64,000 nucleotides of DNA from Pieris napi. Its lineage: Eukaryota > Arthropoda > Insecta > Lepidoptera > Pieridae. The DNA lies in the NCBI RefSeq assembly GCF_905475465.1, contig NC_062245.1, positions 5,518,001-5,582,000 of the forward strand, given 5' to 3'. The position numbers were made by a program, and so were the translations under genes. Shown in pieces: positions 11,376 to 23,200 of the stretch (positions are counted from its first letter, which is position 1; every line of letters begins with the position of its first letter). The notes beneath the pieces were generated by a model. It made no database searches. It had not been told where the DNA came from and saw only the letters and a program-made list of their open reading frames with translations.

Positions 11376-12689
11376 ATTGAATAAAAAAATCGAGCGCTCC
11401 ATAGCCGTTTGGCATACTCCAATCTTTTTGGATTTGGTCACTAATATGACATTGAAAATAATATTCATAGAATCACCGCTACTATGGGATTATCTTTATG
11501 CTCGTATAATAGGTGCGCAGTTAACACTTGCTTATACAGTGAAGTTAGACCTAATAAAAATCGGCAGCCTGTGTCACGCACGAGAAGGTTGTTTATAACG
11601 AAAAAGATCACGAAACAAAGAAATGGTACAGAATAACTCAGTAAGTAAGCTTCATAACGTCCCCTAGTGATTACTACGGGAATCTAGTACTATACTAGTA
11701 CTAATATTTAAACAATACTTTATTGTTATAAATTATCAATAGATAAGGCTTAAATTATTTATAAAATATCAAAACCATTCCCATATGAAGCTTTATCATC
11801 TTTCCTTATCAGAATCCATCTAGCTTAGTGTTTTCATAATCGCAGCTTCGTTCTATTTGCTTTATAGTTAGCACTCTCAGGTCATGTTATAGTTTAATTA
11901 TACTTTTAATGTTTCTCTAATCTATCTATTGTCATGCGTGTATTAATATATGTATGAGTACATACATAACACCTCCTGACATGATGCAGTCAGTGGTAAG
12001 ACTGCCTTTATCACGCATCACTTACATCTTACTCCCAACTTGCGATGCTCCCAGTCCCCACTCGGGGGCCTGATTTGAAATTAAACATAAGCATCCCTTG
12101 CTAGAATAGAATCCGTGTAGACTAATGTATACGTATGAGAGCTGTCAGATGCAGACAGCTCAACATTCAGTAATGTATGACTGTAAACGAATACTTGACC
12201 AAACTATCGAAATTTTTGTAGTACATATAGTAAAACTGAATTAGTTATTCTGAATAAGGGGGTAAGTTTTGTAAGGCCTTTCGTTTAACGTCTACGTTAA
12301 TGGATCTGTCGAAGACAATCCTAATAATATCTTTGAAGTCGTATATGTTTCATAAATTTTATTAATTTTATCGAGACGTTTGCCCAGGATTTAAATCCAA
12401 GACCAATTGACTAAGAAAAAAATGTGGCTGTTTGATAAAGGAAAAGTTTCAAGTTAAACTGTAACATAAGTGCTTTCGGTATTTCTGTACTATTGTATAC
12501 TTTGCACTCACAGTTGTGATAGAAAGGATTTTATACTCCTCGACTTTTGAAAATGCTGTTCTGAATTATTCAGGTGTAAATGCCAAAGTCCCGCTATTGG
12601 CTTTCCTCGCTTGCTTGGTGCCAAAGCCGCGCGAAATATAACTGAAATGGCAAGAAAAGAAGAAAACCTAACGTATTAAAGCGAGTTCT
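11376..12689. other. No gene recognised
   Basis: No exon, tRNA or recurring repeat was identified. Confidence 0.4.
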
Positions 12690-12692
12690 TAG

Positions 12693-12960
12693 GGAGCCTT
12701 CAAGTATTACGTAACGAATTTTGGGGGGGGGGGGGGTTCTGTTTGTATAAAGTTACGATGCGGGTTGGGGATTGAATTACGCGTTATTGTTAATATTATT
12801 TTCTACTTACACCACATAATAGTAACTAAAGAGTCACTAGGTGGTCACGAAACGTTTTACTAGACTTGGATACAGTACTGTACTGAAAAACGTTACGGTG
12901 AATTCATGGGGGGGGGGGGGTGTGATTAATCTCCAAAATTTGCGTTACTTGAACGCTCCC
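12693..12960. mobile_element. Harbinger-type MITE with two long poly-G runs
   Basis: About 268 bp. The left end GGGAGCCTTCAAGTATTACG and the right end complement GGGAGCGTTCAAGTAACGCA form imperfect terminal repeats. TTA flanks both sides (12690-12692 and 12961-12963), the target duplication typical of PIF/Harbinger elements. Just inside each end is a G homopolymer: 14 G at 12723-12736 and 13 G at 12908-12920. No protein is encoded. Confidence 0.7.
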
Positions 12961-12963
12961 TTA

Positions 12964-13576
12964 GTGCTGTGAAGAGATTTAAATATTAAATTAATATTAT
13001 TAAGGTCTATTTTCTTTTATCTCCAAGATATGTTTTTTAACTTCTAAGCTGTTTATTTACGTATTATAACACCACTGCATTTGCAGCGAAAGCAATTTGA
13101 ATAAGAAATGATTGACGATTTTTTGTTAGTCTCACCTTGGATAGCGTTTATCAGGTCAAATTAGTCTTTATTACATAGACGTAAGGTTGATACTCCTATC
13201 AATTTCTATCTCTTTATATTCCATGATAAATGACGAATAATGTTGGCAAAAAATGTTCTTATAGAGATTTATTGTGTGCGAAAATAAGGGTTCGTTTCAG
13301 TTCTATTTTGTAGTAAATGTATCGAGTTCTTAACGTTCGAGCCCACTGATACCCGCCCTCGAGCCACTCTTAACAGCGGATTAATAAAATAAAGCTTATA
13401 ATTTTTTTACTAAAATTATTGTAATTATGAAAAAATAAATGATTGATCTAACATCTTTTCAACTCTGCTTGTACGGTTCATAGTTTCAATAAAATCACAA
13501 ATATATATTTTTATGAATAGCAAACATAATAATATTTAGTGGATGTTACTGCATGTAGTGGAAGTGTAAATGTGTT
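12964..13576. other. No gene recognised
   Basis: AT-rich spacer without identifiable features. Confidence 0.4.
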
Positions 13577-13725
13577 GCTGTTCGATTTGGCTCGCTAAAA
13601 ATCCTGAATGATTGGACCGATTTAGGTAATTATGATCTTGAAATATTTGTGGAAGTTCGGGGAAGGTTTAATCGGGAAACATAAATGATAAGTAAAGAAA
13701 AATATAACGACAATTGAATTTAAGC
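13577..13725 (+). mobile_element. Helitron fragment
   Basis: Matches the 5' part of the Helitron at 59796-60179: shared GGACCGATTTAGGTAATTAT-like and ATATTTGTGGAAG blocks, then GACAATTGAATTT. It lacks both Helitron termini and abuts the foldback that starts at 13734. Confidence 0.55.
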
Positions 13726-14099
13726 TAATTCTAATGGCGCGTCTAAACGGGCCATGTTTTGCTGCAATTGATGGCTGCAACACTGTGGCCGGCAACATTG
13801 CAAACAATAGCAGCCACACTATGCAATATTGCAGTAATGTCCCGGCCATATAGCCAAACATGTTTTGTATAGCCACATATGGCCGATGTTGCCCCGATGG
13901 GTGGCCGGACGATCGCTAGGCTATCGAATTCAACTGCAATATTGCACAGCCAGTTCTCTTGTTGTTTCAGTCACTCTCTTTGTTATGGCATAGTGTATCC
14001 TTTTCTACGCGACATGACGTTTGCTTTGAGTGAAGTGTGCCTGTTGCTTTATTCTGTGTTTCGCGATCAGCTGTATTTTGACGTTAAATTAAGTATTAA

Positions 14100-14231
14100 T
14101 TAAAATTCAAGACTCAAATTGTCTACAGTTTCACGCCTATTTAAGTAAGGTCGAATCCACAATCTCTTCTTTTTCTGTTTCTTTTTTAAGACAATATAAG
14201 CTGCTGCGATCAGTGTGATTTCGTCAGCCAT
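14100..14231 (-). pseudogene. Harbinger transposase N-terminal remnant (left copy)
   Basis: Short ORF of 43 codons whose ATG lies about 20 bp inside the inner terminal repeat. The product begins MADEITLIAAAYIVLKKK and continues with the basic RLWIRPYLNRRETVDN stretch, the pattern seen at the start of PIF/Harbinger transposases (an acidic-alanine start, a Lys/Arg run, then W-x-R/H-P-x-x-x-R). It then stops in unrelated sequence. The DDE nuclease domain is absent, so it cannot transpose itself. Confidence 0.5.
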
Positions 14232-14459
14232 TGTTGCCGGTTTGTGTGGCCCGTTTAGGAGTCTGCATCATGGGCCATACTATTGCAGACATATTGCAAC
14301 ACATTGCCCAGCCATAGATTGTTCGGCCATCAGCTGCATTAAAATATTTTTGTAATGGCCGGGCAATTAGTGGCCAACAGTGCAGCCATCAATTGCAGCA
14401 AAACATGGCCCGTTTAGACGCCGGTTAGACTCCTAAACGGGCTATACAAACCGGCAACA

Positions 14460-14606
14460 ATGGCTGACGAAATCACACTTGTCGCAGCAGCTTATATTGT
14501 TTTAAAAAAGAAACAGAAAAAGAAGAGATTGTGGATTCGACCTTACTTAAATAGGCGTGAAACTGTAGACAATTTGAGTCTAGATATAAGCCTTGATAAT
14601 AAATAA
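14460..14606 (+). pseudogene. Harbinger transposase N-terminal remnant (right copy)
   Basis: Mirror image of the copy at 14100-14231: 48 codons starting MADEITLVAAAYIVLKKK, ending at TAA 14604-14606. It differs by Val for Ile at residue 7 and by a longer non-homologous tail. The two start codons face outwards from the 14264-14427 spacer, so any promoter in the spacer would serve both. Only the DNA-binding-type N-terminus remains. Confidence 0.5.
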
Positions 14607-15004
14607 TTCAAGAACTAGAATGTCAAAAGCAGTCATTTTTACGTAGTAATCTAACGTCAAATACAGCTGATCGCAAAACACAGAATATAGCAACAGGCAC
14701 ACTTCACTCATAGCAAACGTCATGTCGCGTAGAAAAGGATACACTGTCCAATAACAAAGAGAGTGACTGAAACAACAAGAGAACTGGCTGTGCAATTTTG
14801 CAGTTGAATTCGATAGCCTAGCGATCGTCCGGCCACCCATCGGGGCAACATCGGCCATATGTGGCTATACAAAACATGTTTGGCTATATGTCCGGGACTA
14901 TTACTGCAATATTGCATAGTGTGGCTGCTATTGTTTGCAACGTTGCCGGCCACAGTGTTGCAGCCATCAATTGCAGCAAAACATGGCCCGTTTAGAAGCG
15001 CCAT

Positions 15005-16232
15005 AATATGAGGAACGAACACTTTGGTCTATTTTAAAATTTTGTATTGAGTTTTGATACAATTAATGTAGGTGATACGAAGTAGGCAATAGAGTCTAAA
15101 ATATTTGTTCTCAGAATGGCATCTGTATTCGATTCTAACCTGCTGTCCACATCAGTGTGTTTTTTGACAGGCAAACTTTCTGTTAAAGGCAGTGGTAGCT
15201 TCAATAATCGTGTAGACTGTAGAGTAATAATTCAGCTCTATCCCTAGTAAACCAAATAGCTTATGAATTAATAAGACGGAAGGCGGAGGGTCTCTTGTAA
15301 GTTCGTTTTAATTTAAAAAGTGGTAGTAATTATATGAATAAATCATGTTTTGATTTTCACTCAAGCATCATATTTTTTTCCCTTACAAAAACTTAGGTAT
15401 TCTAAAGGTGTGTTGTAAAGATCACAAGTCGAGTCAAATAAATCGAGTTTCTACTTAGCAAAATGATATATACTAATTTAGCCGTACGAAATATGAAAAA
15501 GCACCGGCGGTTTTTATATATTACATATGCATTGCAAAAGCGAATGTGTATATTTCAAATAAAACTTTTTCGTGGAGCGGCAAAACATAAAGCTTTGTTT
15601 GTCATTTTTTATTCCCCAATACGCCTCAATATTTTTTTGTTTTCATTTTACACAGACGACTGATTGACAAAGATTTAAATTGCTTTCTATTTTTTGTAAA
15701 TTTTTAATATTTGAAATGTGTAACTTGTTTCATTTTTCATAACGGTATAAGGGCTATAAAATATTCAGAACCAAATCAAGTCAAAGACAACAGAAGAGGG
15801 AATTAAATACTTTTTTGTAAATTCAACCACTTATACAAAAATGGACCTTTTGGTAGTATTTAAACGGTTTTATTTAGCTCACCCCGTTTGTTTTATTCTT
15901 GGGTCAAATTTAGTAATTCAAATTTCACCCTCTTCCTGTCAACCGATTAATCTGAAATTTTGTATACACTTTGGATTTTGGTGACAATACAATAAACTAA
16001 ATAAATAAAATAAAAATAACTAAATATTATATAATTTATAAATATATATTATAGATATATATATATATAACATTATATTAAAAAACTGTATCTATTTTAT
16101 TAATTAAATATATATTATATTTATATTATAGAATTGATTTATTTATATAAACTAACGGGCAAGGAACCTTGCAATAATGAAGCACTAAATGAATTAAACA
16201 GAATGCGAAATAAAAACTAAAAACTAGAAAAT
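15005..16232. other. No gene recognised; AT microsatellite
   Basis: AT-rich, with a TATA repeat at about 16040-16070. A 66-aa ORF at 15463-15663 has no supporting feature. Confidence 0.4.
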
Positions 16233-17606
16233 AAAAATAGGTAAAAAAACTTTTTAAGTTAAACGGTTTTATGTTAAACATACATTGCAATGTTTAAGAT
16301 AAATGTACTAAAAACCAAAAAATAATAAAATAGATACAGTCGTGGGAATTATAAACATATGCATAGACTAGACTTAAATAAAACCGTAGGGCACGTCAAT
16401 TGTCTACAATCGTTGATTAAAATGTTTGTTTTGTAATGTTACACTATAATTAGGCAGTTGTTCAACCGACAACGATGGACGTGTGATAAGTAGGGCTAGA
16501 ATGTGGAAACAAGCTAGCAAGCTCGATTATAAGCGAGTTTTATGGTAGCTGTACACACTCGGCGAGACACCCCGAGACAGGCCGAGGGCGAGAGTGTACA
16601 GTAGAGCTCTCGTCTCGCCTCGCTTCCTCGCAGTCGGTCTCGCATCTCTCGGTCGCCTGACGGTTTTTTGCGCACGAGTCAAAGGGTCTCGCGAGTAAAA
16701 CGAGAGCGACCTGTACACACTCGTTCAATCACTTGCTCGATGACTGTGGTTGTGACAGGACGTATCGCACAATGTGGTCTAACGAACGCGAATTAGAGTT
16801 AGAGTTAAAGTACAAAATAAATGAATGACATACAAAAGGTAAAACATACATACAAGTAGCAATTTACAATTTTGGATAATATTAAAACTTTATGAACCTA
16901 ATTACCTATTTCTGTTGCGGTGCATAGTAACCATCCACCATCTTCTTCTTCGCCATGGCTTCGTAATTTTTTTTTAATGGTAAACGTGAAGAAAATTATA
17001 ATAACTTATTGCACAAAGACAAACAGCAGCAGCGGTTTCCACGTCCATTATTAACGGTGTTTTAAATACAAATAACGTAACGAGTGTGTACAGGCTGCGC
17101 TCTTCTCTCGGTCCTCTCGGTCGAGACTCTCGGCGAGAGGCTCTCGCCGAGTGTGTACAGCTACCATTAGGGTTTCATAGTGGTACTTTTATCATATGTT
17201 TTGTCAATTAAAGACAAACTACGAGCAGTGAAACGATTCCTCGCCAGCCAGCAGTGTGAATGTCCAACGATAAACTAGTTGAAACATCTCTTTTATTTAC
17301 ATGGAGTGTATAACTATTGGAATTTCCATGAGCAAGAAAATAGTAAGTAATTTCCTGACCGTCTGCGGGCCAACTGCCTATTTTAACGACGAATTAAACG
17401 ATTCTTCTATCGCACATTAAGTCGATCATTTGTAGACAATTGACGTGCCCCACGGTTTTATTTTAGTCTAGTCTATGCATATGTTTATAATTCCCACGAC
17501 TGTATCTATTTTATTATTTTTTGGTTTTTAGTACATTTATCTTAAACATTGCAATGTATGTTTAACATAAAACCGTTTAACTTAAAAAGTTTTTTTACCT
17601 ATTTTT
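16233..17606. mobile_element. Foldback element with a MITE in its spacer
   Basis: The arms 16233-16409 and 17430-17606 (177 nt each) are reverse complements with about two mismatches; they include GATACAGTCGTGGGAATTAT on the left arm. The 1.02-kb spacer holds the TTA-flanked MITE at 16543-17166. No protein of the foldback itself is seen. The near-identity of arms a kilobase apart points to a recent event or gene conversion. Confidence 0.75.
16543..17166. mobile_element. Harbinger-type MITE, 624 bp, GC-rich ends
   Basis: Terminal inverted repeats of 25 bp begin TGGTAGCTGTACACACTCGG and are perfect. TTA flanks both sides (16540-16542 and 17167-17169), consistent with PIF/Harbinger. Subterminal regions are rich in CTCTCGGTCTCG-like units that pair with each other. 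The overlapping minus-strand ORFs of about 62 codons at 16527-16728 are by-products of this GC-rich repeat. Confidence 0.8.
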
Positions 17607-19356
17607 TTTACATATTTTGTTTACGATCTTGGCTACTGACATCTAATCAAGTAAAGCCGTTTTTATATATTTTCCGAGCTTGTGAAAATTCATACACAAT
17701 TTTTCGGAAGATGAATATTTTACTCGCGGGAAATCTGTTATTATACCTGTTCATATTAGATTAATGATCAACCTAGTCTAGCCAGTTCTTCTCTTCCGTT
17801 CTACGCCCTTGATTTGAGAACTGGCAGTAAATGTAAAATTAGAAGCATTAATATGTATTTCTTTACTGACTAGTCATAAGTGTACATTATGTTACCTATA
17901 TGATTAAATGATTTTTTTACTTTTACTTTTACCTAGTTTAGTTACCTAAAATAATAACGTATATATCACGTTTGTATAAGACGGTTAATATACGTACCAA
18001 AAGTGATTTTTTTGTCACTTGAACAATCAGCACTTTCACTTTTACTTGACGCCTGTGATAAAGACAATTTACTATCTATTTGATGTTTATTACGCTCTTA
18101 TAAATGGCTATTAATTGGATTTACGGACTTGCGTCTTTATCATCATTATTTTTTATTACAATTATAATTCCTTAAAGGCCGCCATTATTTTCCTATTAAC
18201 TTGCAAATTCCTGTCGCAGCATGTAACCACTAACCATATAATCATAAGCGGCGAAAAGCGCTTGTGTGCCCAAATAAAAATAAGGAATATACTCTAAAAT
18301 AAATAATTTCAATATCTTCAATATCACAAGAGTTGTTCAGTTAATTAATATTATGTCATTAAGTACTATCCCCTCACATAACTTTCAGAATACGTAATCT
18401 GTTATTCACTTTGTTAATAGCATTCACTTCGGAAACAAACAATTCATTGTTACGTAAGATATTATTGTTAGAAAAAAGTAAACTTGTTCTCCATAAAAAC
18501 CTATACCTATCCTAGTTTAAAACTGCTTTTCTTTCAACTTCTAACGTTAATCGATAAAAGAAAAAAACATTATAATAGGTAATAAAAAAGGATTCCCTAT
18601 ATCGTGGGCAGCTGGTCTCTTCCTTTTGAGATGGTAACGGTAATTGACAATAATTTCTGCGTAACATTTACCTTTTATAATGAAACTATTTGATCTATTA
18701 GAACGTTTTCCGTTTCGTTTGTTTAAGAAGTGTATGTACAAAGTTTTGAATCTTAGTAAAAATGTTGTTTTTAATAAAGTGGTTAAAAACGAACTGGCAT
18801 CTGAAGGAGATAGATACAAAGATTAAAACAATTACATTGTTCAGTCGTCAGTCGTAAATATCACTAATTCCAGTAAACTAAAAGTGGGTGTCGTATCACA
18901 TTTTCTTACATTTGAAAGCTTCAGATCGGTGTCAGGTGCATTACAATAATGATTATTAAAGATAATTAAACACTTTAATTAATATAGATGTAAATTGATT
19001 GCATCATTTTAAATGCTTTATAAGAGATAATTTAATAAATGACACATGTTTTCCTGAACATGAATTAATGCGAAAATAATTTATTTATGACCGCTAGAAT
19101 CAAGCATATTTGTTTCTCGTCCAAGATTTCTTCATTATTTATTAAGAAAACAAATACTCCATAACTTAGATAGTAAAAGGTAAAATTAAAATTAAATGTA
19201 AGGTTTTTAAATTCAATGCATACTAAACAAAGAACGATCGGGGGAATCAAATAAGTCTTCGTCGTTTAAAACGAATAATTAGGTATCTTGCAATAGCACC
19301 AAATAAATAAATCAGGTTACTGTATCCGTTTCACTATTACTTGTCTATCTAATAGG
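17607..19356. other. No gene recognised
   Basis: AT-rich. Small ORFs (17549, 18115, 18547, 19065) lack splice or family support. Confidence 0.4.
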
Positions 19357-19361
19357 CAATT
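19357..19361 (+). repeat. Target-site duplication, 5' side
   Basis: CAATT directly before the 5' LTR; the same five bases follow the 3' LTR at 25676-25680. A 5-bp duplication fits BEL/Pao integrases. Confidence 0.9.
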
Positions 19362-19924
19362 TGGTTGCGCCGGATTGTTATTTTTATAATAATTTTTGAT
19401 TTTTAAATAATGGTTGCTCAATACATATACCCATCCTAATAGTTCCTAGACGCATCTCTCATCACCCACCTATTTTGTCCCAATCCTATGACGGTACTAG
19501 TTCCGGAACGGGCTATAGGTGGCGCGCACGTCGATGAGTCTCTAATAAGAATTAATTAGTGACAATTTTGATGACCCGCGTTATGGTTGATTTTTCGCCG
19601 CACGCTCGCAACGCTTCCTTTTTCTTTTAAACATTTAATTTTTTATTATAAACTTTAACTATACTTAAATTCAATTAACTTTAACTTGATTAAGTATAAT
19701 TTGTGAAAGTGATTGTTCATTGGTGTACAACAAAGGAAAGAAGCCACTAGAAGAAGCCACGAGGTTGAAGGTACTGTGCCGACATCCTTTCTTTCTTTTT
19801 CCATTGTCCATTATTGAGCAATCATATTAGGTATCAATAAGAAAAAATACAGTCCACTATATAACCACTTCAAATATTTAGCTTATAGGTATAAAGTTTT
19901 ATTTAGTAACATCCCGCGCCTCCA
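19362..19924 (+). repeat. BEL/Pao 5' LTR (563 bp)
   Basis: Starts TGGTTGCGCCGG and ends CCCGCGCCTCCA, the TG...CA ends of LTRs. By reading alongside, it looks identical to 25113-25675. A TATATAA lies at 19858-19864. Identity suggests a very recent insertion. Confidence 0.95.
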
Positions 19925-19932
19925 TTAAAAGT

Positions 19933-19950
19933 TGGTCCAAACGAGCCGAG
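19933..19950 (+). promoter_or_regulatory. Putative tRNA primer-binding site
   Basis: TGGTCCAAACGAGCCGAG lies 8 bp downstream of the 5' LTR; the TGG start complements a tRNA CCA end. The tRNA species was not identified. Confidence 0.5.
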
Positions 19951-20215
19951 ATATATTTCTTAGCTTATAGTTTTACCTACGCTCCGCTTATTTTCGCTTA
20001 GTATAATAATTTAGCTAAGCAATTTTAATGTTATGCTTATAACATTTCGATCATTACTTGCATCGCTTTGTTAAACGTACGCGTGACCTTGGCATAGTTT
20101 GTCGGTCACTGCAACATATTTGCACTTCAGTAAACTTTATACCTAATTATTCTTAATTGCTTTTCTATTCTATTATATTGAATAACTATAATTTTACCGC
20201 TATTTTAAATTAAAA

Positions 20216-23200
20216 ATGCCGAAGAGTGATAAGCTTTCGGAATCTACAGATCTAGCTATAGATATACAACTCGTATTATTAGAACAAAAACGGAATACAA
20301 TATTCATTTATTTACAAGAGGTATTTGACCTATCTAAAGATGCGGATTGTGACCCTTTGATGAGGGAAAACTTTCTCGACGCGAGTAGTAATATTGAAAC
20401 GTTACGCTCAGACTTTATTAAAATCTTAGATGATTATAATAATCGCTTGTTATTTTTAAATCCTAAGGCGACTCCGGAATTTAAAAGTTTAATTGCATTC
20501 GAGCGGCTTTACGACTGCGTCACGCGCTTAGTTTCACTGTACAGCTGTAGTACAAATAAAACTGATAAAGATACGACAAGTAAAATTTCAAAACCAACGC
20601 ATACATACCTAAATACCGCGACTGCACCTATGCAGCCGGTGTGCTCCCTATGTAATACGCGACACGAACATTTGTATACATGCTCAACTTTTCATAACAT
20701 GACCGCTAACGATCGTTTTAAATTTGTTAAGGCGAATAATCTGTGCGTGAACTGCTTAGGGAAGCACCGATTAACTGCCTGTAACTCTTCTTCACGCTGC
20801 CGCCGGTGTAATAATTTACACCACACCATGCTACACTTTGATAATAATAACAGCGCCGCGGCCACGGGCACCACGTCTGGCGACAGTACTTCACGCACTT
20901 TACCTGCTGCCACGCTGCGCAATGCCGCTTCCACTGTGCGCCTTGCCACTGCCAGCACTTCGGTTGACAGTAGTACCGCTAATAAAGGGCGAACTTCGGT
21001 GATACCCACGCAACCCCATGACGTCACATTGTGTTCCTTATCTAATTGTAATGCTTCCCGCACACCTACTACGGTGTTACTCGCTACCGCACGTGTTGTT
21101 GTTTTCGATACGCAAGGTAGGGAACACAACGTGCGCGCTTTATTGGACAGTGCCTCGCAAAGTAATTTCGCCAGTCGCAGCTTATGCCAGCGGTTGGGTT
21201 TAGAGACAAACCAGAAACCCTCATGTTCAGTGGTTAAAGGGATTGGAGGCACTACTAAGCCAATTCTAAGTTCGGTTTCGGTGAAATTCTTTTCCCGCTT
21301 TGATCTCAGTGTGTGTTTTAGCATGGACTCGCTCGTAGTCGACAAGGTCACGAAGCGCTTGCCTACTGTGTCTGTGGACATTTCGTCGTTGATCAATTTT
21401 AATAATTTACCTTTAGCTGACGATACCTACGCTGCCCCTGGAGATATTGATTTGTTGATTGGAGCATCAATCTTTCCTCACCTTCTCTTATCTCGTAAAG
21501 TTCAAGGTCAGTCTGATTGTCTCTCACCGCTCGCTTTAGAGACCGTGTTAGGTTATGTTATTGTCGGCTCTGCTCCTGCTCTAGTTGATAATCACGCGTC
21601 TGTCTCATATTGTTGTGCTACAGACCCGCTTGACGCTGCTGTACGTAAATTCTGGCAGATAGAAGAAGTAAGCGCCCCGAAACTATTGAGTCCAGATGAT
21701 AAGGCGTGTGAAGATATCTATAGCAGCACGACTACCCGTGATACGGATGGTCGATACATGGTCGCGCTTCCATTTAAAGGGGATGTATTTTCATTAGGTG
21801 ATTCGTTTAAGAAATCTAAAAATCGCTTTCTTTGTTTAGAACGTAAAATGCAGGCATCACCTAAATTAAAGGAGGCGTATGATAACGTGATTAGTGAATA
21901 TTTAAATAAGGGTTATATTTCTCCCGCTCCTCTAGACACTGAAGAAACTCGGAATTTACCCTCATATACAATACCTCACCATGGTATAATAAGAGAAGAT
22001 AAACTTACTTCTAAATTACGCATCGTCCTGGACGGTAGTTCAAAGTCCAGTTCCCAAATCTCGCTTAATGACATTTTATATAATGGGCAAAATCTGCAAG
22101 GAAACTTATTTCATATTATTGTTAATTTTCGCTTATTTCGTATCGCTCTCTCCGCTGACATTCGTCAAATGTTTCTTTGCATTGGAGTTCGGCCATGTGA
22201 CCGAAGGTTCCAACGCATTCTGTATCGCTTTTCGCCGCAAGAACCCTTGAAGGTTTATGAATTTAACCGCGTTTGTTTCGGACTGAAGTCTAGCCCGTTT
22301 CACGCTCTTCGTACCATAAAGCAACTAGTTTTGGATGAAGGTGCTTCTTATCCGCGAGCACAGCAAACAGTCAACACTGGTTTGTATATGGACGATTTTG
22401 TCTACAGCATTGACAACGAAGATGAGGCTATTTCCACCGCTGCGGAAGTAATCGCTTTGATGAAAGCCGGACAATTTGATCTTGTTAAATGGACAAGCAA
22501 TTCACAAAGAGTCTTGGATTCTATTACGCCGTCGCATCGTCTCTCTGCTGTAAAGGAGTTTGATGACTCTGATTCGCATAAGGTACTAGGACTATGCTGG
22601 TCACCCGCAACAGATAATTTTAGTCTTAAAATCTGTACAACCGCTGAATCATGTACAAAGCGTACTATTCTGTCGTGTGTCGCTAGGATATGGGACGTCA
22701 TGGGATTTGTTGCACCAGTGGTCTTATACGCAAAACTTCTCATAAAACAACTTTGGTTGTGTGAATGTGATTGGGATGATATACCACCCGACCACATCAT
22801 TCAACAGTGGTCCCGTTTTAAGGAGGAACTTCCTCTTCTTGGAAAAATTAAAATTCCACGACATGTTGGCATCGCGTCCGGTGATGTTGTAACCGTTGTG
22901 GGCTTCGCGGACGCAAGTGAAAGGGCCTACGGAGGAGTTGTGTACTTTCATGTAAGAGACAGTCAAGGTCTTCGCAAAAACTCATTTAGTCTGATAAGCG
23001 CTAAATCTAAAGTGTCACCTCGTAAGGTGGTTTCGCTAGCACGTCTCGAGCTTTGTGCAATATTAGTCTTAAGCAACTTAATTGCTAATGTAATTAATGC
23101 TTGTAACAATCGCATTAATATAGATCGTGTTTTCGCATTCTCAGACTCGACTGTAGCTCTTTGTTGGGTGCATTCTTCGCCCCATCGTTGGGATACTTTC

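Larger units (their letters stand above)
13734..15004. mobile_element. Harbinger-like foldback: two internally deleted copies in inverted orientation
   Basis: Left arm 13734-14263 and right arm 14428-15004 are near-identical reverse complements. The right arm has about 47 bp more near 14584-14650. Both outer ends carry GGCGC-x-TCTAAACGGGCC, with the same motif at the inner ends (14247-14263, 14428-14440) and at 14403-14418. Each copy runs from terminal repeat into the start of a Harbinger-type transposase ORF and then jumps to a non-coding far end. The spacer 14264-14427 is a third terminal fragment of the same family. A target duplication could not be fixed because TAA/TTA lies inside the inverted repeat. 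Confidence 0.65.

Noticed and set aside
13879..14103. ORFs starting MADVAPMGGRTIARLSNSTA on both sides of the 14-kb foldback.
   Set aside because: They lie in the non-coding far end of the Harbinger derivatives. The mirrored copies exist because the DNA is inverted, not because of coding selection.
16527..16728. Two overlapping minus-strand ORFs of 62-63 codons.
   Set aside because: By-products of the GC-rich, stop-poor terminal region of the MITE at 16543-17166.
20692..21396. 234-codon minus-strand ORF.
   Set aside because: Antisense shadow of the BEL/Pao gag-protease region; its codons follow the constraint of the sense frame.
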